The notes: generated from the sequence alone by a model not told the origin. 55,126 nucleotides of DNA from Viridibacillus arenosi (GCF_001955655.1 NZ_MSPW01000016.1:1-55126), one strand, 5' to 3'. Counted from the first letter of the stretch, positions 44,018-52,278 are shown. Program-made: numbers and translations.

Positions 44018-44092
44018 AACAGGTGCTTTACTTCAAGAAGGAGTAAAGCTTTTTTCTTATTGAACTAACGGGGCAGGTTAGTTGAAGAAGGA
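44018..44092 (+). repeat. Composite dispersed repeat: terminator hairpin plus A palindrome
   Basis: The B part contains GCTTTACT and AGTAAAGC, a perfect 8-bp stem followed by TTTTTTCTT, which is a classical terminator. It runs directly into the A palindrome TGAACTAAC, loop GGGGCAG, GTTAGTTGAA (44060-44092). It follows the Cys-rich gene and so probably terminates it. Confidence 0.75.
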
Positions 44093-44212
44093 TTTGAAAG
44101 AAGAATAATCTTTAAAAAGAATAGACCTTTGTATGAAGGTTGATTTAAACTAAATCAGTCTTCATTAATGGAATTATTTTAAAAATACAAAAATGTAGAG
44201 GAGCATTAAACT

Positions 44213-44848
44213 ATGCAACATCTAAAAAGTGTTTTAGAACTGATTAAACTGGGAGAAAAACTAAAAATGGAATTACGACATAGTTGGTTATCAGATGGTC
44301 GTCGAGAAAGTGTTGCAGAACATACATGGCGTGTTGCCTTAATGGCAATGGCAATAGAATCGTCCCTTCCATTAAAAGTAGATAGTGAAAAACTTCTCAA
44401 AATGATTATTATCCATGACTTAGTAGAAGCATATGCAACTGATATTCCTGCTTTTGAAACAATGAATAATTCAGAGGCCAAAGAAATTAAAGTAAAGAAT
44501 GAAATTGCTGCAATTGAAAGAATCCGTGATTTGTTAGGAGGAGAGAGTGGTCAGTTGTTTTATGATTATTGGTTGGAATTCGAGCAAAAAAACACTTACG
44601 AAGCTAAAGTTGCGAATGCCTTAGATAAATTGGAAGCGCAAATTCAACATAATGAAGCGGATATAGATACATGGTTACCGATTGAATATGAAATGACTTA
44701 CATGTTGGGAAAACATACTGACTTTGACCCAGTATTGACCGAGCTAAAAGATTTAATAGAAGCGGATGGTATCCAAAAACTTAAAGAATCTGGTTTGGAC
44801 ACCGATGCTATAAAGTCAAAAGCTTATCCCTCAGCTTATCCCTCATAG
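44213..44848 (+). CDS. HD-domain phosphohydrolase, YfbR/HDDC2-like (5'-deoxynucleotidase type)
   Basis: This 211-aa metal-dependent phosphohydrolase is of the HD superfamily. The first histidine region is L-R-H-S-W-L-S-D-G-R-R-E-S-V-A-E-H-T-W-R, the HD pair is in MIIIHDLVEAYATDIPA, and the later Asp is in ANALDKLEAQIQHN. These are the YfbR/HDDC2 pattern, whose members dephosphorylate deoxynucleoside 5'-monophosphates. AGAGGAG precedes the ATG. The C-terminus ends AYPSAYPS, encoded by a 12-bp direct repeat just before the stop, which looks like a recent slippage product. It is flanked by dispersed repeats. Confidence 0.85.
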   Translation: MQHLKSVLELIKLGEKLKMELRHSWLSDGRRESVAEHTWRVALMAMAIESSLPLKVDSEKLLKMIIIHDLVEAYATDIPAFETMNNSEAKEIKVKNEIAAIERIRDLLGGESGQLFYDYWLEFEQKNTYEAKVANALDKLEAQIQHNEADIDTWLPIEYEMTYMLGKHTDFDPVLTELKDLIEADGIQKLKESGLDTDAIKSKAYPSAYPS

Positions 44849-44857
44849 GCTTTTAAG

Positions 44858-44954
44858 CTATTCAACTAGCGTGTGCTTTAGTTTAAGATCGTAGAGCTGC
44901 TAAAACGGCTCTTCTTTTCTTATTCAACTAAAGAGGCAGTTTTCTTGAATAAGC
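44858..44954 (+). repeat. Composite dispersed repeat (B-hairpin-A)
   Basis: B part ATTCAACTAGCGTGTGCTTT and AGTTTAAGA, a spacer hairpin with AGAGC and GCTCT followed by TCTTTTCTT, then A part ATTCAACTAAAGAGGCAG and TTGAATAAG. It lies ten bases after the HD gene stop. Confidence 0.75.
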
Positions 44955-44960
44955 ACTTAA

Positions 44961-44997
44961 AAAAGAGACAGTACCTATTTTGGGTACTGCCTCTTTT
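44961..44997. terminator. Bidirectional terminator
   Basis: AAAAGAG-A-CAGTACC pairs with GGGTACTG-C-CTCTTTT around a 6-base loop, with A and T tracts on the two sides. Confidence 0.85.
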
Positions 44998-45164
44998 CCT
45001 TAATACATTTACTTTTATAATCTAACTGCAAAGTAGTTACGCTGCCAGGCTTGCTCAACCCCAAAATAGCGACTATATAGAGTGTCAGTAATCAGTGATT
45101 GGGGTAGTGATATGGGGAAGAAAATATGGTTATTAATTAATGAGAGTTTGAGTGTCTTAAAAAA

Positions 45165-45216
45165 GAAGACATATTCCCTTTAGCGCGGGGAATAAGTCTT
45201 CTTTGTCTTTTTTTAT
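45165..45216 (+). terminator. Rho-independent terminator
   Basis: GAAGAC-ATATTCCC pairs with GGGAATA-AGTCTTC, followed by TTTGTCTTTTTTT. The gene it once served is not evident. Confidence 0.8.
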
Positions 45217-45317
45217 GCAATAGATGTGCTTTTTGTAAACATGTTGGTGGTACCCCATATAGTAATACAAAAAAGCCTTCAAGAAAAAATAGTAAAGGTA
45301 AATGTAAGAGATACATT

Positions 45318-46187
45318 CTATTTCTTAAATGGAATATTCAACAATTCTGGAACTGTGACAAATTCATAGCCTTGCTCTTTCAGTTTTGGGATAATTTGGT
45401 GAAGTGATTCGATCGTATTCGTTCGATCTCCACCCGATTCTGCCCCATCGTGCATGAGAATAATCGCGCCTGGATGAATGTTGTCTACTACATTCGAAGC
45501 AATAACTTCCGGTGGGTCTTCCTGCCAATCCAACGAATCAACCGACCAGGCAATCACGTAATAGTTCATTTCCCTAAGCTTCTCGACTAATTCATTGTAT
45601 AAGAAGCCATATGGTGGTCTAAATAATTTTGTCCGGTAACCAATAATGTCGTTAAGAGCATCTTCCGTTCTAGTTACTTCCCTCTCTAGGGTTCCGAGGT
45701 CGGATTCTTTGACAAGGTTAGGATGGGCGTAGGTATGGTTTCCGATTACATGACCCTCGTTTTGCATTCGCTTGACAATTTCAGGGTTAGCAACGGCTTT
45801 TGAACCTAACACGAAGAATGTTGCTGGTACATTGTACTGTTTTAATACATCTAATACATCATTTGAAAAACGTGGATCAGGACCATCATCAAAAGTTAAA
45901 GCAACTCGTTTTTGATCAGCAGGACCTTGTAAGAAAAATATTTCTGGATACCGTTGTTGTAAAATTCTTAGGTCAACAGGCTGCAGAGGATCCCGCCCGG
46001 AATTTTCAGATCCTCCTTTAAGGTCAGGTAAATCTTCTTCCGGATTATCTCGTATGTCCGCTTTCAACCATTGCCTCGATACATCTGCCAAGGGTCCCTC
46101 ATTCGCATCAACAGTCATGATATCTGTTATATGCAAACAAAATAAAAACCCCGTAACCAACAACCACTTGAATATTCGTTCTTTCAT
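45318..46187 (-). CDS. Secreted polysaccharide deacetylase (NodB domain)
   Basis: This 289-aa exported enzyme removes N-acetyl groups from a polysaccharide such as peptidoglycan or chitin-like polymers. An N-terminal signal (WLLVTGFLFCLHITDI) is followed by a linker and the NodB domain (about 95-280). The catalytic pattern is complete: T-F-D-D-G-P-D (Asp100-101), zinc histidines in G-N-H-T-Y-A-H-P (His151, His155), F-R-P-P-Y-G, W-S-V-D-S-L-D-W and I-L-M-H-D-G. AAGGAGA lies seven bases before the ATG. It is the only minus-strand gene among its neighbours. It adds to the cell-envelope genes in this window. Confidence 0.92.
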   Translation of the reverse strand: MKERIFKWLLVTGFLFCLHITDIMTVDANEGPLADVSRQWLKADIRDNPEEDLPDLKGGSENSGRDPLQPVDLRILQQRYPEIFFLQGPADQKRVALTFDDGPDPRFSNDVLDVLKQYNVPATFFVLGSKAVANPEIVKRMQNEGHVIGNHTYAHPNLVKESDLGTLEREVTRTEDALNDIIGYRTKLFRPPYGFLYNELVEKLREMNYYVIAWSVDSLDWQEDPPEVIASNVVDNIHPGAIILMHDGAESGGDRTNTIESLHQIIPKLKEQGYEFVTVPELLNIPFKK

Positions 46188-46293
46188 CCATTCATCTCCT
46201 TTTTATATTGATACCCGTTTTAGCGATGGCTATTCTAACCTGAATATGTTTTTATTTCTCATAGTTGTTTAGCATAATAAAAATTTCATTTTT

Positions 46294-46352
46294 TGTTCAA
46301 CTAACGGTTTTGTTGAACTTATTTAACTAAAGGGGCAGATTAGTTGAACAAA
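46294..46352 (+). repeat. Dispersed repeat pair
   Basis: TTCAACTAACGGTTTTGTTGAA, a palindromic variant split here as arms TTCAAC and GTTGAA, is followed directly by an A-type copy TTTAACTAAAGGGGCAG and ATTAGTTGAACAA. It lies between the divergent deacetylase and DUF3888-like genes. Confidence 0.7.
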
Positions 46353-46414
46353 CACATGATTTTTATGAACTGGGCAAGCTACCTTGACTGATAAAATAAG
46401 GTGGTTATTCAAAT

Positions 46415-46810
46415 ATGAAAAAAAAACAAATTACCTCTATTTTGATTTCACTCGTTTTGGTATTAACGTTTATCACTTCGGGAGTGATGTTGTCGAATAC
46501 AGGTAAAGCTGAAGTTGAAAAAGTAAGTTCTGAAGAAGAGCATCCCGATTTTTATGATGTATTATTAGTTTTATTAGACCCTGAGGCTAGGAAAGTGATT
46601 AATAAGGAATATCCAAATCGTAGTTATGCACTCTGGAATGCAGAAATATTAGAAGTAAAACGACAAACTGGCGGGTATTCTCAATATGATTTTACTGTGA
46701 AAGTAAAATATGATACGTATACAGGTCCATTTAATCCACCTGAAGGTCCTATTACTATAACCTTTCATGTAACAACAGATGGAGTTTCAGTAGCGAAAAT
46801 TCAAAAATGA
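46415..46810 (+). CDS. Secreted DUF3888-like protein
   Basis: This 131-aa exported protein has a signal peptide (ITSILISLVLVLTFITSGVML, about 6-26). The mature part resembles the DUF3888 family of small secreted Bacillales proteins: DVLLVLLDPEARKVINKEY, YALWNAEILEVKRQTGGYS, FTVKVKYDTYTGPFNPPEGP and ITITFHVTTDGVSV. The role is unknown. GGTGG precedes the ATG at about ten bases. Dispersed repeats lie on both sides. Confidence 0.75.
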   Translation: MKKKQITSILISLVLVLTFITSGVMLSNTGKAEVEKVSSEEEHPDFYDVLLVLLDPEARKVINKEYPNRSYALWNAEILEVKRQTGGYSQYDFTVKVKYDTYTGPFNPPEGPITITFHVTTDGVSVAKIQK

Positions 46811-46832
46811 GTCTTGATACAGCTTTGTATCC

Positions 46833-46868
46833 AATTCAACTAACAGGTGCTTTAGTACAAGAAGGATT
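46833..46868 (+). repeat. Dispersed repeat, B type
   Basis: ATTCAACTAACAGGTGCTTT followed by AGTACAAGAAGGATTA, 22 bases after the DUF3888-like gene. Confidence 0.7.
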
Positions 46869-46981
46869 ACGCTCTTCCTAAGCTTACCTTGCTTTTTGCG
46901 AAAGGCTATTGATATCATAAGCTCAAGACGATATACTTGCGATTTTGCAAAAAAAAACATCACACTAAGTAAAGGAGAACT

Positions 46982-47809
46982 ATGTACACAATCAGCAGAT
47001 TTTCACAACTATGCAAAATGAGTGCTCGCATGTTACGACACTATGACAAGGAAGAACTTTTGAAACCAGTACATGTAGATACAACAAACGGGTACAGATT
47101 TTATGAGAAGAATCAATTAGAAACGGCATTACTAATTAAGAAATTGAAAGAATATAGATTTTCCCTGCCTGAAATTAGAACGATTCTCCAGTCGTCAGAC
47201 AGTACATTGTTTATAGAAATGATATACGCGAAAATAAATGAAATATCAAAAGAGATGAGTCGATATAGACAGATTATTACAGAAATGCATGAGATGATCG
47301 AAAAAAATGAGGATTTAATACAAGGAGAAAGAAAATCGTATGATATATTGCTTGGAATGCGAAAAGAGATTAGAGTCGTAAGTCAAAGATTACAGATTAA
47401 TATTGATGACATGGACAAGTACATTGATTCCTTTTACGATAAGGCAAAAGAGAGTAATATTCAGTTACTTAGTGTTCCGTCTGTCATTTTTTTTGATGAA
47501 GAGTTTACCCCTGACCACTGCGATATTGAATTAATGATTCCAATCATTCATAGGAATGACGAAAAAATATCAAGGGAATGGCAAATAAAAAAACTCCCCC
47601 AAAAGATTGTTGCTACTACCTTGCATATCGGAAGTTATGACTATATCGGATACGCACATATGGCACTTGAAGAATGGACAGAAAGCAACGGCTACTGCAT
47701 GGATGGTCTTCCTTATGAAACCTACTTGAAAGGTTCAGAGTGTGACTGTCATGTAGAGGAGTATGTGACGCAAATTAGCCTTCCCGTCATCAAAAAAGAA
47801 ATGCAATAA
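46982..47809 (+). CDS. MerR-family regulator with GyrI-like effector domain
   Basis: This 275-aa BmrR-type regulator has its MerR helix-turn-helix at 1-70 (YTISRFSQLCKMSARMLRHYDKEELL, NGYRFYEKNQL, LKEYRFSLPEIRTIL). A coiled-coil linker (about 75-120) and a C-terminal effector-binding domain (about 150-275) follow, the latter with LPQKIVATTLHIGSYDYIG, AHMALEEWTESNGY and ETYLKGSECDCH. The latter domain binds hydrophobic cations in BmrR. A MerR-type promoter with a 19-bp spacer lies between this gene and the next, so activation of the downstream deiminase-like lipoprotein gene is expected. AAAGGAG precedes the ATG. Confidence 0.88.
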   Translation: MYTISRFSQLCKMSARMLRHYDKEELLKPVHVDTTNGYRFYEKNQLETALLIKKLKEYRFSLPEIRTILQSSDSTLFIEMIYAKINEISKEMSRYRQIITEMHEMIEKNEDLIQGERKSYDILLGMRKEIRVVSQRLQINIDDMDKYIDSFYDKAKESNIQLLSVPSVIFFDEEFTPDHCDIELMIPIIHRNDEKISREWQIKKLPQKIVATTLHIGSYDYIGYAHMALEEWTESNGYCMDGLPYETYLKGSECDCHVEEYVTQISLPVIKKEMQ

Positions 47810-47813
47810 TTGC

Positions 47814-47844
47814 TTGACTTTGACACTATGTCAAAGCTTATTCT
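47814..47844 (+). promoter_or_regulatory. MerR-type promoter with 19-bp spacer
   Basis: The -35 TTGACT (47814-47819) and -10 TATTCT (47839-47844) are 19 bp apart, too long for a normal promoter and typical of MerR-activated ones. The dyad CTTTGACA-CTA-TGTCAAAG (47818-47836) fills the spacer. It lies four bases after the merR gene stop and 43 bp before the next start codon. Confidence 0.75.
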
Positions 47845-47886
47845 ACTTCCAAGAGAAAGCTATCACAACTTAAGGAGATCTTGGAT

Positions 47887-49029
47887 ATGAAAAAGATAAT
47901 TGTACTTTGCGTAGGGGCTTTATTAACGGCTGGAATCATAATGGGGGGGTGTAATCCAGGTAAAGGTGAGGGGAGACAATTCGTGGAAAAGCAGCAAGTA
48001 GGTAAATACACAATGCCCGATGAAAGTAGCAAACATGAAGGTACGTGGTTGCAATGGCCCCATTCCTTTACATATGGTAAAGGCTATGAAGAAAAGATTG
48101 AACCAATTTGGATCGAGATGACAGCTGCCCTTAGTGAAGGAGAAAATGTTCATATTATCGCATATGATGAATATGAAAAGAACTATATTAATGATCTTCT
48201 GTATGATGAGGGCATAAATATGGACAAAATTGATTTTTATATTGTACCTACTGACGATGTATGGGCAAGAGATACAGCGCCAATTTTTGTATACGATAAA
48301 GAAAACAATCTGAAACTCATGGATTGGGGATTTAATGGATGGGGTAAGAAAACGCGATACAAAAAAGATGCATTAATACCAAGTGTTCTTAGCAAGCAGT
48401 TAGGTATGGAAAGAATTAATCTAAATAGTGTAGTACTTGAAGGTGGAGCATTTGAACTAGATGGTAATGGCACTTTTTTATCGACACGTAGTGCTGTTAC
48501 TAATAAAAATCGAAACCCTAAATTATCAGAATTAGAAATCGAGGAGTATATGAAAGAAAATCTTGGTGCTAATAACTTTATTTGGTTAGATGGAGTGCCA
48601 AACCTAGATATTACAGATTTTCATATTGATGGTTTTGCAAAATTTCATGATAAGTCTTCAATCATTACAATGAAAAAGGATGATTTAGAAGAATGGGGTC
48701 TTTCCAATAAGGATATTAAAAAATTAATGAATGCAAAGAATGCCTTCGACAAGCCTTATCAGTATGTGTATTTACCAATCAGTAAAAATAATGTAATTTT
48801 AGATAATGGAACGAATTTAGAATACAAAGGTTCATATGTGAATTTTTATATTGGGAATACAGTTGTATTAGTTCCGAATTATAATGACCCTAATGACAAA
48901 ATAGCAAACGATACAATCCAAAAACTATACCCTAATCGTAAGGTAGTTGGTATTGATGTAAGGGAACTTTATAAAGATGGTGGTATGATTCACTGTGTTA
49001 CACAACAACAACCAGTCAATTTAAAGTGA
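47887..49029 (+). CDS. Lipoprotein of the agmatine deiminase/peptidyl-arginine deiminase family
   Basis: This 380-aa guanidine-modifying fold protein has a lipoprotein signal (KKIIVLCVGALLTAGIIMGGC) and is therefore anchored outside the membrane. The core matches agmatine deiminases: DESSKHEGTWLQWPH, TDDVWARDTAP, WGFNGWG, LEGGAFELDGNGT, DFHIDGFAKF with the catalytic His, and D-G-G-M-I-H-C-V-T-Q-Q-Q-P with the nucleophilic Cys near residue 370. I chose the ATG at 47887, eight bases after GGAGAT. An exported member is unusual, since agmatine deiminases are generally cytosolic. It may act on extracellular agmatine, arginine residues or a related guanidine. It is likely controlled by the adjacent MerR protein. 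Confidence 0.85.
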   Translation: MKKIIVLCVGALLTAGIIMGGCNPGKGEGRQFVEKQQVGKYTMPDESSKHEGTWLQWPHSFTYGKGYEEKIEPIWIEMTAALSEGENVHIIAYDEYEKNYINDLLYDEGINMDKIDFYIVPTDDVWARDTAPIFVYDKENNLKLMDWGFNGWGKKTRYKKDALIPSVLSKQLGMERINLNSVVLEGGAFELDGNGTFLSTRSAVTNKNRNPKLSELEIEEYMKENLGANNFIWLDGVPNLDITDFHIDGFAKFHDKSSIITMKKDDLEEWGLSNKDIKKLMNAKNAFDKPYQYVYLPISKNNVILDNGTNLEYKGSYVNFYIGNTVVLVPNYNDPNDKIANDTIQKLYPNRKVVGIDVRELYKDGGMIHCVTQQQPVNLK

Positions 49030-49297
49030 TAGAGTTTTTTACAGCGAATCAACATAATTGAAAACAATACTATCATTACAATTAATTCCATTTTTCAATA
49101 TTGTTTACGAAGCAATAGATCAAAAAGAATTGCTTCTACTTTGCCCCTAGGGACAGCTTTACAGGTAGTATCCCTAATACACAAAATCTCGGTAAATCCT
49201 TGGCGTATAGAATACCGGTATTTTTTCTTCAGTATGTCGCTTAGCTTATATTTTCGTTAATATATTAGCGGTTGTAGTTTTGTAAAAAAGTTTGATT

Positions 49298-49344
49298 AAA
49301 ATCATGGCACCTCTATAGATTTTTTAGAGGTGCCATGATTTTTT
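49298..49344. terminator. Strong hairpin terminator
   Basis: AAAATCATGGCACCTCTA pairs with TAGAGGTGCCATGATTTT, ending in a T run. It is about 270 bp past the deiminase-like gene stop. Confidence 0.85.
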
Positions 49345-49391
49345 ATGGGATCTTTATATTGATATCACTATAAAGATTGTGAAGAAATACA

Positions 49392-49424
49392 CTTAAACTA
49401 ACGGGGCAGGTTAGTTGAACAAGA
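49392..49424 (+). repeat. Dispersed palindromic repeat, A type
   Basis: TTAAACTAAC, loop GGGGCAG, GTTAGTTGAACAAG. Confidence 0.8.
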
Positions 49425-49817
49425 AAATACAAATAAAAACCCCTAAATTAACAATTTAGGGATGAAAAATAAAATACAACGAACATTATTAAGATATGCA
49501 CTTAGTAGATGTCTTTTGGTTCCAAGCAATTTAAGCAAGATGTCACATTACGACGATCTATTTTTACGACCCTTTACACTTAAACTAACGGTATTAGGAA
49601 AGTAAATTTTGAACTCAACGTTTAAATGTTTTTTTCAAAAGGAAGCCTAAATGATCTTAATGATTCTGAAGATAGATAATGAATTAAGGCAATGATTCCT
49701 CCTATAAAGTTTGAAATTAAATCTAAATCTGTATCTAATAAATTGGGTTGATTCTTGATAACTGGTTTATACAGTTCATCCTGCAAAAACTCAAATATTT
49801 CATAAAAACTACCTAAT

Positions 49818-49855
49818 GGGGTACCGTCAGGAAAATGCGGATTTACAACGCTAAG
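49818..49855 (+). repeat. Left terminal inverted repeat (Tn3 type)
   Basis: The outer end GGGGTACC and inner end ACAACGCTAAG differ from the right repeat at positions 7 and 34 only. Confidence 0.9.
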
Positions 49856-49897
49856 TCTATTTTCCTGACGATTCTCCCGTTTTTAACAACGTTAAGA

Positions 49898-50477
49898 AAG
49901 TTTCAGTGGTCTTAAAGAATCTAATGAGATCACTTTCTCCCAGAATCCTTCAAGGCAATTTCAGTAACTGAACGAAATCGGAATGGATATTATTTTTGAA
50001 GAAAAAGTTTCCGGAGCAACAAAAGATCTTGTGCAACTTCAAAAAATGTTAGAGGATATACAAGAAGGTGACATCATTTATGTTACGGACTTAACTCGGA
50101 TTACTCGTAGTACACAAGATTTATTTGAATTAATCGATAACATACGGAGTAAAAAGGCAAATTTAAAATCCTTAAAAGATACATGGCTAGATTTATCAGA
50201 AGATGATCCCTACAGTCAATTCTTAATTACGGTTATGGCGGGTGTAAACCAATTAGAACGTGATCTTATACGTATGCGGCAGCGTGAAGGAATTGAACTG
50301 GCTAAGAAAGAAGGAAAGTTTAAAGGTCTGTTAAAGAAGTACCATAAAAATCATGCAGGAATGAATTATGCAGTAAAGCTTTATAAAGAGGGAGATATGA
50401 CTGTAAATCAAATTTGTGAAATTACAAATGTGTCTAAGGCCTCATTATATAGAAAGCTATCGGAAAGGAACAGTTGA
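49898..50477 (+). pseudogene. Truncated serine resolvase (TnpR) gene
   Basis: From ATG 49983 a 164-aa frame shows the resolvase core (EEKVSGATKD, GDIIYVTDLTRITRSTQDL, LDLSEDDPYSQFLITVMAGVNQLERDLI, RQREGIELAKKEGKFKG) and the C-terminal helix-turn-helix (MTVNQICEITNVSKASLYRKL). The N-terminal catalytic part is gone. The same frame upstream reads QNPSRQFQ, then a TAA stop (49965-49967), then LNEIG, but the Y-x-R-V-S-x-x-D-Q segment with the active Ser has been replaced. It is therefore catalytically dead, though a DNA-binding remnant could be made. It lies inside the Tn3-type element. Confidence 0.8.
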
Positions 50478-50540
50478 TGAGTTATACCAAAAAACGGAAA
50501 TATATAATAGAAAATAAATTTCATATAGAGGTGGAATTAT

Positions 50541-51503
50541 ATGCCTAAAATTGACAATATGTTAGCAATTCTATGGATGCTTCGTTCAGGTGAAAAAATT
50601 ACTGCAAAACAAATTTCAGAAAAGTTAGAGATGAATATAAGGACTGTGTATCGTTATATTGATACAATTTCAACAAGTGGCGTACCTATAATTTCAGAAC
50701 CAGGACATAACGGTGGATACACTTTATTGAACAATTTTATTGAGGCTCCTCTTTTTTTTGATTTTGAGGAGCAAACTTCACTATTTCACGCTGCTGTTTT
50801 TGCAGAAGAAGCCGGATATTATGGAGGTGAAGCACTAAATAGGGCCATTTCAAAACTAAGTAAATACTCAAATCAAGAGCAGGAAACAAAGATAAACCAA
50901 CATTTAACTAGTCTTGAAGTAATAAGTCGATTAAGTTCACTCTCTATGGAACTTTTTTTGAAGGAGTTGGAGCAGGCCGTAGCTGACGGGTACTCAGTAA
51001 AAATTCTTTACCATAAAAGTGGCGAAAAGCAATTAAATCATAGATTGGTCGATCCGTACAGAATTATCTATTGGAATAATAAGTGGTATGTGATTGGATT
51101 TTGTCATCTTAGGAATGATATCCGTAGTTTTAGAGTAGATCGAATTGAAAGTCTAATGCTAACCGAAAATAAGTTTAACCGGCCAGAAAATTTTTCAGCA
51201 CGTGACTTTTTTATAAAAAGTCTTCTTCCAACTATAGAAGATAAGGAAGGGATTATTTCTTTAGTTATTGATGGGGATAAAAGTGTATTGGCTGATATTT
51301 GCCAACATTGGTTTTTAGGACATTATTTACAAGAACGGACTTCAAATCAAGCAGTTTTTCTTCTTGAAAAAGATATGATACATACATATGTACCTTATTT
51401 ACTTTTACCGTACAATAAATCTATTAAAGTTATTGAGCCAATAAGTCTTAAGAAAAGACTTATTGAAGTTCTGTCGGAATTAATAAAATTTCATCAAGTA
51501 TGA
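50541..51503 (+). CDS. HTH_11-WYL domain transcriptional regulator
   Basis: This 320-aa regulator has an N-terminal HTH_11 winged helix (1-60: MLAILWMLRSGEKITAKQISEKL, MNIRTVYRYIDTI, GHNGGYTLL) and a WYL ligand-sensing domain (about 140-215). The latter has KILYHKSGEKQLNHRLVDPYRIIYWNNKWYVIGFCHLRNDIRSFRVDRI-type features, including the W-Y-V variant of the WYL triad, plus a C-terminal extension. AGAGGTGG precedes the ATG. It is followed by a DJ-1/PfpI gene with a strong dyad between them. Both are the passenger genes of the Tn3-like element, so the regulator probably controls its partner. Confidence 0.87.
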   Translation: MPKIDNMLAILWMLRSGEKITAKQISEKLEMNIRTVYRYIDTISTSGVPIISEPGHNGGYTLLNNFIEAPLFFDFEEQTSLFHAAVFAEEAGYYGGEALNRAISKLSKYSNQEQETKINQHLTSLEVISRLSSLSMELFLKELEQAVADGYSVKILYHKSGEKQLNHRLVDPYRIIYWNNKWYVIGFCHLRNDIRSFRVDRIESLMLTENKFNRPENFSARDFFIKSLLPTIEDKEGIISLVIDGDKSVLADICQHWFLGHYLQERTSNQAVFLLEKDMIHTYVPYLLLPYNKSIKVIEPISLKKRLIEVLSELIKFHQV

Positions 51504-51504
51504 T

Positions 51505-51535
51505 AACTTCCCTGACGTTAACTGTCAGGGAAGTT
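51505..51535. promoter_or_regulatory. Dyad between WYL and DJ-1 genes (operator or terminator)
   Basis: AACTTCCCTGAC (51505-51516) and its reverse complement (ending at 51535) flank a short loop. No T run follows; instead TATAAT comes directly after (about 51538-51545), so an operator overlapping the DJ-1 promoter is possible. Confidence 0.5.
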
Positions 51536-51577
51536 ATATTATAATAGCTATATCAATTGTGATTGGAGTGTTATTGG

Positions 51578-52210
51578 ATGCAAACAAAAAAAGTTTTTCT
51601 ATATGTATTTAATACAATGTCGGACTGGGAATATGGATATTTAATTGCTGAACTAAACTCAGGAAGATATTTCAAAAAAGATTTAGCACCTTTAAAAGTA
51701 ATTACAGTAGGAGCTAATAAAGAAATGATTACTACTATGGGAGGACTGAGCATAAAACCAGATATTTCCCTTGATGAATGTACTCTTGAGAGTAAAGATC
51801 TTTTAATTTTACCAGGAGGGACTACTTGGAGTGAAGAAATTCATCAACCTATCTTGGAAAGAATTGGCCAAGCTTTAAAGCTTGGCACTATTGTTGCTGC
51901 AATTTGTGGTGCAACTGAGGGCCTCGCGAATATGGGATACTTAGATACTAGAAAGCATACAAGTAATAACTTAGAATATACTAAAATGGTATGTCCTAAC
52001 TATAAAGGAGAAAAGTTCTATGAGTTAGGATCTGCGGTATCTGATGCGAATTTAGTTACTGCATCAGGAATAGCTCCTTTGGAATTTGCAATGGAGGTAC
52101 TGAAAAAAATAGATGTATTTACACCAGATGCATTACATTCATGGTATAACCTAAATAAGACTCATAAACCTGAATACTTCTTCCAGTTAATGAATTCAAT
52201 AAATAAATGA
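51578..52210 (+). CDS. DJ-1/PfpI superfamily protein
   Basis: This 210-aa protein has the DJ-1/PfpI (class I glutamine amidotransferase-like) fold. The N-terminal VFLYVFNTMSDWEYGYL, LLILPGGTTWSE, and the nucleophile elbow V-A-A-I-C-G-A-T-E-G-L-A with Cys are visible, followed by the late SGIAPLEFAMEVL. The order is that of Bacillus YoaZ/YdeA-type members, linked to stress or uncharacterised. I chose the ATG at 51578 with TTGGAG about ten bases upstream; the TTG at 51563 overlaps that site. It is the last gene of the Tn3-like element, next to a WYL regulator. Confidence 0.87.
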   Translation: MQTKKVFLYVFNTMSDWEYGYLIAELNSGRYFKKDLAPLKVITVGANKEMITTMGGLSIKPDISLDECTLESKDLLILPGGTTWSEEIHQPILERIGQALKLGTIVAAICGATEGLANMGYLDTRKHTSNNLEYTKMVCPNYKGEKFYELGSAVSDANLVTASGIAPLEFAMEVLKKIDVFTPDALHSWYNLNKTHKPEYFFQLMNSINK

Positions 52211-52217
52211 AGTAACT

Positions 52218-52265
52218 GAAAAGCTCAATTTCTCTATTTTGATTTGTAGAGAAGTTGGGCTTTTT
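52218..52265 (+). terminator. Terminator after DJ-1 gene
   Basis: AAAAGCTCAATTTCTCTA pairs with TAGAGAAGTTGGGCTTTTT with G-T wobbles, just inside the right inverted repeat. Confidence 0.88.
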
Positions 52266-52278
52266 AATTTGGAATTTC

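Larger units (their letters stand above)
44849..45317. other. Intergenic region: repeats, two terminators, possible 3' gene remnant
   Basis: The 469-bp gap holds the composite repeat 44858-44954 and strong hairpins at 44961-44997 and 45165-45216. On the minus strand a frame from about 45190 to a stop at 45015-45017 reads protein-like (ITDTLYSRYFGVEQAW, QRNYFAVRL) without a start, so it may be the 3' end of a lost gene. Confidence 0.45.
49030..49817. other. Intergenic region with terminator and dispersed repeats
   Basis: Between the deiminase-like gene and the Tn3-like element lie a strong terminator (49298-49344), an A-type repeat (49392-49424), a hairpin CCCTAAATT/AATTTAGGG (about 49443-49463) and a half copy of the repeat (49578-49602). 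I find no gene. Confidence 0.55.
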
